Shown piece by piece: positions 36,358 through 47,853 of a DNA stretch of 64,000 nucleotides. Position 1 is the stretch's first letter; every line of letters begins with the position of its first letter. Position numbers and translations under genes: made by a program. Origin of the DNA: Adenanthera pavonina. Taxonomy: Eukaryota > Streptophyta > Magnoliopsida > Fabales > Fabaceae. The notes beneath the pieces were generated by a model, which was not told the DNA's origin, ran no database searches, and saw only the letters and a program-made list of their open reading frames with translations. The stretch is from NCBI GenBank assembly GCA_026686845.1, contig JAIVEN010000015.1, forward strand, positions 12,009,501 to 12,073,500, written 5' to 3'.

Positions 36358-36565
36358 CCTGTAGCCCGGATTGTCAAGTTGGGTTCCAAGAGGTCAAATC
36401 TCAGAGGAACGGTTCCTTTGAGGTGAAGCCTCTTTGGACAAGTTGGTTTGGGGGATTTGGACCTGTAGCCCTGATTGTCGAGTTGGATTCCAAGAGGTCA
36501 AATCACAAAGGAACGGTTCCTTTGAGGTGAAGCCTCTTTGGACAAGTTGGTTTGGGAGATTTGGA
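36358..36565 (+). repeat. 2 x 104-base tandem repeat
   Basis: CCTGTAGCCC begins at 36358 and again at 36462, with the following 100 bases almost identical, and the next unit's first five bases (CCTGT) occur at 36566. It lies in the outer LTR-like element. The 62-codon ORF across it is a by-product. Confidence 0.88.
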
Positions 36566-37124
36566 CCTGTATGAGTGGTCTTTGAGTGTCCATCTGCCTT
36601 TTGGTGGCAAATGGATGTGGTTAGTGGTGAGTTTTGGTTAATGAGTGGCCAAAACGGTGTTGAGGGTCCAGAATCTCCATACGAAGTTGGATTGAGGTGA
36701 AAGTGGTGTCTTTGGATAGATAGGGACGAGATTGACTTGTATGAGTCGGAATCAGGTCAATTGGTAGTCGGAGCATAAAGTTATGCGCGTTGAAATTTCA
36801 CCCCGGAAGATGGAAATTACTGATATGGGATATCAGCATGGGGCGCTGCAGCTCCAGAGTTCAGGCCATTGGCGCCAGTGAAGCCAGAAGCGGTGTAGAA
36901 ATAGGGGAGGCCGGAGCCGCGGCGGTACTGTAGCGGCCGCGGCCCCATCCCAGTTTTTGGTGTTTTTAAGGTCATTTCCGTTGTTTTGAGGCATTGGAGA
37001 GTTGTTTTGAGATGTTAGGGTTGTGTTTGGTAGAATGCTTGAAGTTTTTGGTAATTTCAAGAGGTGTCAGGAGGTAGGGTGTTACAATATATATCTTCCC
37101 TATATCTTTTATTCTATTAATGCC

Positions 37125-40100
37125 TATCAATTTAATGTAAATAAATCGAATTGAATGGAGATTGACAGCATGCTCCTAAAATAAATGCTAATAGAAATTG
37201 AAATTAAATGGTGACTTAATGAAATTAAAATTCCTGCTAGTAGAAAGAAAAAAAACTGAACATAATTAACAAGCAATTTGAAAACAGTAGAAATAACATT
37301 AATTTTTGATAAGGCAGTCGCATAATGCACCAAATTTCTGATATTAATATTAAATTATTTTAAAAAAATATATTAGTATAATTACAATGATTAATGTTAA
37401 ATGATATTTATATGACATCATTTGTTAGCATGTGTATTACAATGGTTTTATCAATAATATTAATAATTATTATTTTAGACTGCTTCATGACTAATTGACA
37501 ACACGTTGCATAAAATGCATAAGTCCAACCCTTAATTAATAATTAGTGGAGCCTTTCATAAAAAAAAATTGCTGGAGCTGCAACAAAAAAAATTTGTGGA
37601 CCCAACAACATCTCTAAACAATTAATTAAAACCCTAACCAAATTAACTGAAATTCATTCAAATCATATAATTAAATAATTAGATATCTATTATATATAAA
37701 TATAAATAAAGATAGATGGATTTGGGGAAAATCTGGAGTGTGACGTCGACAATGAATCTTGAAGCAACACTCATCGAGGATTTCTTATCAATTTATCTTT
37801 TTTTATATTAAATGATTCAATCAATTTTTTTCTTTAATATGTATTAATTACTGTCCATTGAATTTGAATAATACCTTTGCGGATGATTTTGGCTTGATGT
37901 AATGAGTCATCCTTTTAAAATCATTTTTAAGATAGTTTTAATGGGTAATCATTTCTAAATAATTATATTATCCAGAAATTAATTCGTTTAACTATCTACT
38001 TTCAGCTATATATTCCTATATTAATCACTATGTATATACACATTTCTTACATCTGATGTTCTCATTCCTAGTTGATTGCCCTTTTTATCTATATTTAGAT
38101 ATAACATATTATTAGTTTATTCTAAACCAATGTTCTCATAATTTGTTATATATGATGGATTTGTGTCTTTACTATATTACATACTTAACGTGATAGTGAA
38201 GATGCTCACTTCAAATCCAAGTTCTATCCATCTCGACGAGTTTAGTGACATCAACTAAGCCAAATGCCCCAAATGAACACATGTTTAAAATTCTCCAATG
38301 TGACTATTAATGTATAATATATATTTCATAAAAATATGTATAATATATTATAAGTGTTTAGTTCGAAGTGTTAAAATCCAATGCTTATTATATATTCTAT
38401 TCCTTTTTTAAAACATTGTTATGAACCAATTTTTATATTGACTCTACATTTTTTTTATGTTGTTAAAGATGAAGAATAGTGTGTTTATTGCTATGCGTCA
38501 ACTATGGATACTTTTGAACTAAGACTTTTTGGTAAATAAGAAGAAGTAAAATGTTCAACTCTTTTAAATTGTAATTATTTCAATTTTTTTTATAGCTTCC
38601 ATTCATATTTAATAACTTGGATGATCCTCACTTTTTGATACTAATATTTCTCAAGGTTTTCAATCCCCTTTACTTCTCTTGCTATCCATGAATTTGTTTA
38701 AATTATTTTGATGGTGTTTTACTTCTACTTTTTGCTAAAATCGCATTGAAGGAAGCGGTGAAAGATGAATGTAAACAATAGTAATAACTTATTGGAAGCA
38801 CTTTGTTTCTTTGAAATTTTCCAATGTGATATTTGTAAACATTTTTCATACTAGGTGTTTTAACTTTTTAAAAAAAACACATTTTTTTAATTTAATATAT
38901 TGATGACGACTGAAATATGAGTTTTGGTAATATGATGTAGTATCAAATCAAAATGAGTGAAGGTCGGGAAGTGATTGGCATGTCATGCTATTTGTAGCTG
39001 GAATAAAATTTATATTTTGTTTTGATTATTTGAACTTTAGTAATGCTATTTATGTTTTAGTGTATTACTTCCAACATTAACGCTCAAACCAAAATTATAA
39101 ATGTGAGTTAGTTACTGTAATAGGAATGTTGTATCTTATTTTACCTAAAATACCATAAATTATTTTTTCTTTTTCAATTAGATTGCACATCATTAGTAAC
39201 CTTCAAACATAAAAATGTTTTATCATTTTTAACAAATTTTATTTCCTTGAAATTATTAATGCTTGAAAAGAAAAAAAATTATTATTGCTTGACTAAATTA
39301 CATTCACCAAGCATCAATTTTTCCCTAGCCAAAGATTTATCTAATTATTTTGAAAATTGAAAAATAGGTCAAATTTTAGCAATTAATTTTGAATTAAAGT
39401 TAATTTATATATGCATCTAAGTTACTTACACATATAATTCATTATATCAAATTAAGGAAAATAAATTTAAACCTTGCAAACTTTACAAATTAAATAGCAT
39501 TTTTTGAACAAAATTAAATATAGTTTCAATTATAATTAATATATACCTCAACCAATAAAGTCAAAATTTAAGTAAAACTTTTTATATTTTTTTTCTAAAA
39601 CTTTAATTTTAAGTTGATGATGTGAATATTTTGAATAAAGGGGAAAACTAAGTAATAAATAATAATTAATGTAATAAGCCTCATAATTTTAAACATATTT
39701 ATTTAATTTGGCTGAATTTTAAATTTAAATTTTGATGTGAGTAACAAATAATTTTTGGAAAAAATAAATTAAAACACTAGTTACATAATTAAATTTTTAA
39801 CTATGCTGACAATTTATTACATATTCTTATTTTTTATGATTATAAAAATCCATAATATTCAGAACTCTTTGTTGATATGGCATTTCAAAATTTTCCACTA
39901 ACGCGACATTCCAAATTTCTCCCAAATCCACCTATATTTATATATATAATAAATTTAATTTTCACATATTAAATGTAGCATAAATTGAAATCAAAGTAGA
40001 TGATGTAAATTAATGTTCACACTCAATTACAGATGTTGAAATCACAGTAGAGATTGGTGAAGCATAGCGGATGCTCATTTTTAGTTGTTGTTGGTATATA

Positions 40101-41633
40101 TCTAATATTTGTATTTTTTTAATTATCTAATATTCGATGTTATTAGTCATTTGGGCTAAATTCAAGTTTATAATTTTTTATGTACATTTTGATTAAAATG
40201 AAATTGTCTGGTAATGATATGCCCATTTCGCCAAAAAGAAAAAGAATGAAAGGAGAAGTTTTGTTTATTGTGTTTTTTTTTTGTTGGTGGGGGTGTGATA
40301 AAGGCATTTTGTTATTCTTATTTTTACTTTACTTTTATTAAGTTAAATATAAAAAAAATAAATTTCTTTCCAACACTCTTTCTATCATACCATACATAGT
40401 CAATAGCCATTTCCATTCCTTCTCATTCACAACCTTTTAGTAACCAATGAATCCTTAATTGCAGTCGTCCAAATATTTATAGGTGTGTATATACATGTAC
40501 GTATGTGCATTCGTATTTGTGGGTATTGTGGTTTCAGCAAGATGATCCAAAATCATTAAAAAATCAACTAAAATCAAGATTCATTCTCATTTCACAGGCA
40601 TCAACTTCACTAAAATATCCTACTTCAGTTTTTCTAATGAGACTTTTTTTTTTATATGTATTTTCTTATGAGACTTGAATAATCAAATTTATTGGAATTC
40701 CACTCGTCGACAAGAAAAAGAAAGTGGGTTGTATTGCCCAAAGATTTATGGGTTCCCATTCTGAAGCCCAAAGCCAGTTAACCCAACCCAATTCAAAGAA
40801 AAGCGTGCCACTCATTCAGAGTAAACAGGTTTGCCGATCATCCAAACCGAATGCAATTTTGCTCTTTTTTTTTTTTTAATGGGAATGTAACATTGTTCTT
40901 TGATTGTGGCCTACTTGGTATTTCTTCTTTCTTACTTTCGGAAGATTGCGAGGAAATAAAATTATCAAGTCAATCTTCTCTGATCTTAAGGTTTGGCCAA
41001 GTCTGAAAGGATAAAGTAAAGTCACCACTTTTAGCACGCCCGTGTGTTATTAATTAATAATTATTACCGATATATGCACTTAACCAAAATGCGTCGTCAA
41101 TTCAAGTATTGGGCCACCGGCTACTGTCCTTACGAGTTTATGAAATTAGTAAACAGTAAATTTGTCTGATTCTTGGTAATTATCGTAATTTCTGAACCTG
41201 CATCCTCCTTTTCTCCCCTTCAAAAAGAATCTGTTAGAATCTATCTGGCTTATCTTCACTGAGAACTCCGACCAAATCAATTAACCAAGATTGGGTAGAA
41301 CCCAGTAATTGGTTTGAGCATAAGTATTTGCCAGCTTAGAGGGTATTAAGAAATAAAAAAGCATCCATGACCTATCTGCAGCTGCATTTTTCCGAACTGA
41401 GTTGTGCAGGCTCAAGAACAAGCTTGGCGAGAGTTTAGAACACAAGAAACAAACAGAAGGCCATCCACTTTTGATGATGAATTTGCCCTTCAAGTTCAAC
41501 ATCAATAGCAAGTCCATGCAAACAGAAAAAAAAAACACAATATTGGAGAGACTGATTCCTTTAATTAACATTAACACCTTCCAAAAGACGAAGGGGGTAC
41601 ATGTTTACATGAATTGTCCTCCTAATTAATAAC
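37125..41633. other. gene-free AT-rich region
   Basis: About 4.5 kb, extremely AT-rich to about 40,500, then more mixed. I saw no ORF with family resemblance, no LTR pair and no clear MITE. The right end should include the 3' UTR of the MIZ1-like gene. Confidence 0.5.
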
Positions 41634-42335
41634 CTAGTGTGCTCTAACAAAGAAAATACTGAACTCTGGCCCTTGAGCACCATCTGGGTTGATCATGTAC
41701 AAAGTTTCACAGTCCTTGGAACCAATCACCCTCTGAAATCTGGCCCTCATATACGTCAGTTCCCCATCTGCACTTTCCTTCTCAGACGGACTCGGAAGAA
41801 CCCCTGCCCCCATTGACACCCCTCTCAAATGCTGCATCACATGCATCTCATCCTCGCTCATCTGCTTCCTCCTTATCGAGTACCCCACTTTTCTCCCATT
41901 GCAATACACTGCCCACACAAACTCCTCCAGCAACTTCTTCTTGTGGGTCTTCGTCTCGCTCTCCAACGCAATCCTCAGTATGTCCGACGCCATTTCCTTG
42001 TTCAGAGCACTCGTATGCATTGGGAGCTCTATAAAGAAGAACGGCATGCAGTGAGGATCCTCTTGTATTGCCAGACTCACTCTCCCTTTGCGGTATCCGA
42101 AGATTGTGCCTGAAGTCGCACTGTCCTTGATCATTGGCTTACGGGGTCTTCCCAAAAGTGCCACCATTTTGCAGCCTGACGTCAGCATAGGGAAGAGCTT
42201 GAACATTTTTAACAGGCCGCCGGTGGAGAACTTGCTGCTGCTGCGTTTCTCCCCTGACCTATGGCCATGGCGGAGCAGAGATTCTATCACTGGGTTTTCC
42301 ATGGGGTAGCAAGGACTAGATTGAACAGACGACAT
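41634..42335 (-). CDS. MIZU-KUSSEI1-like protein (DUF617)
   Basis: Plant-specific family named after Arabidopsis MIZ1, which is needed for root hydrotropism and is found at the ER membrane; the biochemical activity of most relatives is unknown. Intronless, 233 codons, normal for the family (about 230-300). The domain covers about residue 55 to the end. Recognisable blocks are ATSGTIFGYRKGRVSLAIQE, FFIELPMHTSALNKEMASD, LLEEFVWAVYCNGRKVGYS, LRGVSMGAGVLP, DGELTYMRARFQRVIGSKDC, TLYMINPDGAQGPEFSIFFV. The N-terminus (1-50) is Ser/Arg-rich and variable, as expected. The coding region is distinctly GC-richer than its flanks. A weak CTATATGT about 95 bases upstream could serve as a TATA element. No defect seen. 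Confidence 0.93.
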   Translation of the reverse strand: MSSVQSSPCYPMENPVIESLLRHGHRSGEKRSSSKFSTGGLLKMFKLFPMLTSGCKMVALLGRPRKPMIKDSATSGTIFGYRKGRVSLAIQEDPHCMPFFFIELPMHTSALNKEMASDILRIALESETKTHKKKLLEEFVWAVYCNGRKVGYSIRRKQMSEDEMHVMQHLRGVSMGAGVLPSPSEKESADGELTYMRARFQRVIGSKDCETLYMINPDGAQGPEFSIFFVRAH

Positions 42336-45300
42336 TATAATTATGGCATATCATATATGTTAAGGTTGCAGTTCTTAGGAAAAAACAGATCTGGTTGTCG
42401 TCAGGGCTCAGAGAGTAGAGGGATACATATAGACTTGTAGAGAAGGGTCTTGCCAATGTAGGTCTGGCCAGTTAGGAAGTTAGTTGCTCACTTAATTGGG
42501 TTGTCTTGGAATCTATCGATTGGGGAAGTGTAGGAGGCCCTTTCAAGCTGCTTTAAGCGAGGAAAAGAACTGTGATTAAAGGTTGACGTGACCACGTTTG
42601 TGAAATAGATGGGTGCTAGAATGTGATAAGGTAAGGGGAGGCTGGACCACAGGGTGTGATTGTGGGGACGTTGAGGAAGAAAAATTCTCAGAAAAAGGTA
42701 AGAGAGAGAAGAGAGAAGAGAGAAAAGGATTATAGTTAGTTGAGTAGGCATGTGGCTCAACATCACTTGCTTTATGCTTTTGGAAGGCCATCGCAAACCA
42801 TCACTAATTATTGAGATGCAGCTCATCCTTCCCCTAAGATTTCTGAACTGTGAACATGGAAATTCACTTTTGCTTCTAAGTGACTCTCTCTTTCCATTGT
42901 CCCCTTTAATTAGTTGCTCCTTTTTAATGTGTCAGACCATAGGTCATTCTCAGTGAAGGTGTGTTAAGCCGTAGAAATTGTCAAGGCGTCCAGTTGTACC
43001 AAGCGATACTCTTTCCTTCCTTTTCTCTGCTGCTCTTTGTCGCATTGTTTCAATTTCAAACTCGTACCTTTTGCATCTACCCTATACTATACACCTCCAA
43101 GTTCTTCTGCAAAATCACAATTTACATTTGTGATAAAATTGCACAGTGAAAGATTCTTCCAATAATATACAACCTCAGCTTCAAAAGGATTAATCTTTCG
43201 GACAGTTTAGACTAGGGAACAACACCGTTTTGGAGGATATGCATGCTTTCCAATAATCTCCAAAACAAATCTGGGTAATTAGTGCCCCAAGTGGGGACCT
43301 TTCATGCGACTTGAGAAAAAGTAAGGAACAGTGTCGGCATTCCCATGGTACCATGTTAGGCAAATAAAGTTGCTTTCCCAATGGTACATAGCAGTCTGAC
43401 TAGAACATTTCTAATTTTCGTGCCACTCGTGCTCATTCATGAGCTAGCTTGCATTTTTACCCATAACACTTTTTACTTTAGATGTCAGCCATGAGTATGA
43501 AGAAAAAGGAAAAGAATACTGTGCTTGATTAGAGCCTCTAGCAGCTGGATCAGGATGAAATTAAAGTGGTGAGGTTGAAATGTTCGGAGGGGACTGACGG
43601 CCTGAAATAGTGGCTTTTCTTGTTTTTAGTTTCCAAGTGAAACATCAAGTTAGGCTGAATTTGACAGCATGTAAGATTGAGAGAGTTGGGAATCAATGAA
43701 TTGTCCTGAGATCAATAATTTTCAAATCCAAGTCGCTTTGTCTTTGCCTTTCAATTATTGGTGTGGTGATGGGATCACTGATTTTACTCTGCCTTTATTA
43801 GTTGTTTAATGTGACAGATTCAACTACTTGAGGCTTATTTGGAAAGACATACACTTGATTAAAAACCTCTTTCTGGAGAAAGCAATAGACTATCTTAGCT
43901 GACTAAGATTTGACATAGTTTGCTTGATACACAATCAAAACTTGTCACTCAATAATGAAAAGAAAGCGTGTATAATAACTTTATAAAGCTTGATCTGTCG
44001 TACTTGCCAATTTAGCCGTGGGGTAACATTTCGAGCTCTTGATAGGAAGAAAGCTAAAAATCACAGTGAAACTTCTGTTTGGTTTCAGAGTTCAGTAGTA
44101 AGAACAGCAGGTTCTGAAAGAGATACTACTACCTCAAATTTTGATATGGGTAAATGAAAATAGTGATTTGTTTGCTTTTAAACCAAAAATATGGTTAGAG
44201 CAAAGTGGCTCATGGGCGTAGCACCTAGAAAAAGGTCTACAACAGAGAGGATGAACCCCACCCGAGTGATTTCTCAGAAGAAATCTCGTCCTACCTTTTT
44301 ATGTTATGTTGTTGTGGCCACAAGATAACTTTATTTATTGAATTTAAGCCTTTCTTTTTCCGATGAGAATTCTAGATGTAGATATGTAGCGGAAAGCAAA
44401 GACGTCATACTTTAATTAGTTGGCTTGTATCTATATTCAAATGCATAATCTCATTGACAACCAATTGTCTGTGATTCACTAGGCTTACGAATATCTCGTT
44501 CTATTTTAATAAGCAATCAGTTTTTCTAAAGCCTTAAGCCAAATTTTAATGTTCGTTTTTTAATCCATACACTTGGAGTAGTGGTCTTTTTCATCAATCT
44601 TTGAAATGTTGGGATAATCTCAAACTTTAACCTGATCAGCAAATTTTCTTCATACTTTATTCAAGTATGCCTCTTTTTTTTCTTCTCTATTTAGTTCATA
44701 CTTTTTCTTGTTCCCTTTGTAGTGGTTAACATATCAAGTCAATTAGTCATCAGTGGATGGGGATAGTAATAGGAAATTGCTACTTTTATATGTCTACAGT
44801 AAGTGACTTGCGTAACGCCAGCCCTAGTTGGCAGAGGGTACCAATAGCTAGTTATCTATAAATGCCACGTGTCCAATTTGTGTAAATCACCCCCTTAATA
44901 TCTTTTCTTGGCAATGGTTATCACTTACCAGAGGTTGTTTGCCTGGGCATAAAAATCTATTTCTTAGAAATCACAGAGGTTTCTGGTGATGGATTTATAG
45001 ATTTTGATAATTACAAAAGTCTCTTCTCGGAGTGAAATTTCTATTCGTTGAGAGCAAATCGTATCTTGAGTGGTCGGTTTAATTATTGAGATAGAAAGAG
45101 GAACTAGATTCATGATAATACATTCCTCATAATATTTGATTTAGAAGAAACAATATCCTCATGGAGAGTGTCTGCCTGTAGCTATTGCAGTCTTGCATAT
45201 TTTAATTCCAATTCTAATTATGTTAAAGACAAATCGATTAAGCAAGATTTTCCCCCCTTCAATTGTGGTGCTAAGTAACAACGTGAAATTGGCGAACTTG

Positions 45301-45399
45301 GTTCATCTTTTTTTTCTTTTTTTTGTGGTTAATCTTTGTCATATCAAGCCAGGCTACAACAGGGCGCACAATATGTATGGTCAAGCAAGGCATTCTGTT
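42336..45399. other. intergenic region upstream of the MIZ1-like gene
   Basis: About 3 kb, of more mixed composition than the spacers further left. A GAGA-rich purine patch lies at 42695-42725, near the MIZ1-like promoter. ORFs here are short and unrecognised. Confidence 0.45.
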
Positions 45400-46680
45400 A
45401 GCTTCGTGGCCTTCAGCCCAATCATCTTCGCTTTTTTTTTTTCTTAATGAAAGTTCTAGGAAATTATATGAAAATTTTAATTCTGTTGGAGCGAATTGCA
45501 AGTTTATATAGACTTCTATGAAAATATTTGTATACGATCATCATATAGTTCTACCAAAATATAGTATTAGAAAAAAATTCAACTAACTTAGGTGATGTTT
45601 AGTAGAAGGAAGCCATTTTCAAGGAAATAGAAAGAGAAAATGAGATGGAGAAAAGACTTTTATTAAAAAATTATCCTCTTCACTTCTAAATATATGACTC
45701 TTTTCAGAATACAAGGTAGTATTTATTATGAATTATAAAAAAAATTCCTATTTAATCCATAAGAAAAAGGAAGAAAAATAAATTTAATAAGAATAATTTT
45801 GGAAAGATAATATAATTTTTTAAAAGATTAAGATGATTAACTAATTTTAACTCAAATTCTTAATTTGTGATTCAATTAAAAGGGTTTTAGAGGACTAGAA
45901 TGAGCTTTTTTGGTGTCATAAAATTGCTATTTTTTTTATATGAAATATGAATAATATATACCAAAAATATATCACAAGAATTTCCATCTCATTGTTCATG
46001 AAATTCCTTTCATACTTAACAAGTCATACTTACCAAACTTGGCTTTAGCGTTATGGTGTGACTCTAACAAAATTGATAATTTTAAGGTGATAACAATTGG
46101 CCCAAAAAAAATACTTACAATCCGATTGAGCTTCAAGCTCCAATGAAATATGACTTGATCGCACTCATGTATATTATTTTTTGGTCGGGCACTAAACTTG
46201 CGTACATTATTATTATTTTATTTATAAGATTTGACTTTAAGATTTTATTCAAAGATATCGAACTTTTGTACTTGTTTCAATTATCATTGGTTATACTTAC
46301 ATATAATTATTCATATTTTTTGTATCAAATTTTTAATAAAAATCTGATGCGCATAAAAATGATATAATACTTAATTAAACAAAAATTTTGTTAAAAATTC
46401 ATATTTCTCCCAAGTTTGTCCAATCCAACCATCACTTTTGAGGAGGTTTTGAGCATGTAGCGATATACAAATCGTGGGCGTTGCGTAGCTTTTTTTGTTT
46501 TGTTTTTTCCATTGATACTTGAGGGAGAAGCAAAATAATCTAAACACGGGAAAATAATGACACAAAAATGTTATTGGCAATTCACTTGGATTGGATTAAT
46601 AGTTGTAGGCTTTGTATCGGGGAATGGGACTTGAGGCTATAATCACTTGGATTGAATTAATAAGGCCTATTTCCTGCTGG
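45400..46680. repeat. diverged duplicated segment, copy 1
   Basis: Collinear with 61830-64000. Shared landmarks: GGAAATTATATGAAAATTTTAA (about 45460) and GGAAATTATACGAAAATTTTAA (61936); ACTCTAACAAAATTGATAATTTTAA (46062) and the like at 62083; CAAGTTTGTCCAAT (46412) and the same at 63402; ACTTTTGAGGAGG (46433) and the same at 63424. Copy 1 has its own insertion of about 450 bases (45585-46035) that copy 2 lacks. No gene. Confidence 0.7.
45682..45903. mobile_element. decayed Stowaway-like MITE relic
   Basis: Collinear with the interior of the MITE at 13690-13957: AAGGTAGTATTTATTATGAA against GAGGTAATATTTATTATACA, then ATTCCTATTTAAT, GATTAACTAATTTTAA, CAAATTCTTAATT and TTAAAAG in the same order. 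Its terminal repeats are lost. Confidence 0.6.
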
Positions 46681-47853
46681 GCCTGACATCAAGTCATTCT
46701 GCCCTCCCTCAATTTGTTTTTCCTAACTCAGCAAAATCAGGTCAACGGGTAAACTCTCCTTCATTTTTGAGTAACTGCGATGTTGTATTTCAATTGTTTA
46801 TAGTATGAAAAGGTGTTAGAAGTTATTAAAAGTTATTAAAAACCAATCCTGGAAATATATAGTGAATTTTGGAATGATAGGACTTGATAATTATTTGTAC
46901 GGTGGTGATATTTGTTATATATAATAAAGATACAAAATTATATGTTATCTGCATGTATTGCAGATACAAAATATAAAGTAATGAAGCACAATATCAAAAG
47001 GAGTTTGAAAAGGTGGTCAAGCTACTCATTGCTAGCAAAATAGATACTTCTTTGGTGGTTTTAGCTACTTAGATAATATTATGTGCTTGCTGTTGCAACC
47101 TGAGAAAGGCAAAGTTGGGTTACATAATGTTCCAAGCGTTGAATCATAATGATGCTGTAGAGCAGAGAGTATAACAAAATAAGCATAACGTGGTCTATTA
47201 GTAAAGCTGTAATAAATATCATAATGGGGTGACGGAAGTTAATTCATTGAAGATACAATGTGAAACATGTAATAATCTGAATTCTTAGTGTATGAGGTGG
47301 TGTGAATTGGAATAATTCTAATTCTTGATTACTATGTTAAATATGACATATGTTCATGTGAGAAAATGATTCAGATTATTCTTAATCATGTTATACATGA
47401 GAGAATTGACATTGTCATAAGCGTATCTTTTGATTCTTTTCATTTTGTTTAGGGGGAGAAGGTTCATAAATATAAGCAGAGAAAATGATAAACTGAAATG
47501 TGAGTTTATAAGCCAATTTTTGCAACATTGCCTGCGAGGAGACACGAATCACCCAGCTCAGTGTTCTTTGGCATCGTTCTGAACCTACCTATGTCAGTTA
47601 AATGAAGCATCTAATGATGTGGGTGCTGGGATTCCACTCCGGTCCCATGTGATGATGTTACTTGTTTTAGAAAATAAATAAATAAATAGATCTCCTCGGG
47701 TCGCTAACTACATTTTTTAAAATTTAAGTGGATGACTACGTAGTCAAAGCCACAGCCCACAGGTAGCTGGAATGCTTCTGTGTTCTTGATTCTATAACCG
47801 CAACAGATGCCACTCCCTCAGTAGTTCAGTCGCAGCATCGAAGCTGCAAGGGA
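46681..47853. other. upstream region of the S9 peptidase gene
   Basis: No other gene recognised. The last 90 bases form an open frame leading into the peptidase ATG (stop TAG at 47764-47766, no ATG between), so an upstream exon could in principle be joined here. Confidence 0.45.

Larger units (their letters stand above)
32147..37086 (+). mobile_element. solo-LTR-like insertion (Tekay/Del-type), outer
   Basis: Starts TGTAACACCCCTCATG, ends GGAGGTAGGGTGTTACA, with target duplication ATATA at 32142-32146 and 37087-37091. Without the inner insertion it is about 2.37 kb. TGTAACACCC ends and the internal TTACTGAGACATTGTCTCACCC block (36076-36097) are familiar from LTRs of Tekay/Del chromoviruses, whose LTRs are kilobases long. 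No gag or pol is present, so a solo LTR left by recombination is the best reading. It includes a GC-rich patch (about 32200-32340), a TGATGATG low-complexity patch (33110-33250), split 31-35 base repeats and a 2 x 104 base tandem. A nonautonomous element with short inverted ends is the alternative. Confidence 0.7.
25270..37119 (+). mobile_element. degenerate Ty1/copia LTR retrotransposon with nested insertions
   Basis: Complete by structure, dead by sequence. Flanked by the 5-base target duplication ATGCC (25265-25269 and 37120-37124). The 5' LTR is 25270-25737 (TG..CA) and the 3' LTR 31710-37119 (TG..TA, interrupted). Between them lie a primer-binding site, a leader with repeats, an extra acidic ORF, gag and pol in the copia order protease, integrase, reverse transcriptase, and then a noncoding tail. 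By eye the LTRs differ at roughly 35-45 of about 440 aligned positions, so insertion is old. Both gag and the reverse transcriptase/RNase H region carry large internal deletions. Clade not assigned. Confidence 0.88.
31710..37119 (+). repeat. 3' LTR of the copia element, split by insertion
   Basis: First part 31710-32146 (TGTTGAGTTGCATTATACAC..ATCAGTATATA) and second part 37087-37119 (ATATATATCTTCCCTATATC..ATTCTATTA). Joined across the insertion, and counting ATATA once, it is collinear with the 5' LTR. Its last two bases are TA rather than CA. Confidence 0.85.

Noticed and set aside
36342..36530. 62-codon ORF with internal repeat
   Set aside because: By-product of the 104-base tandem duplication in an LTR-like element.
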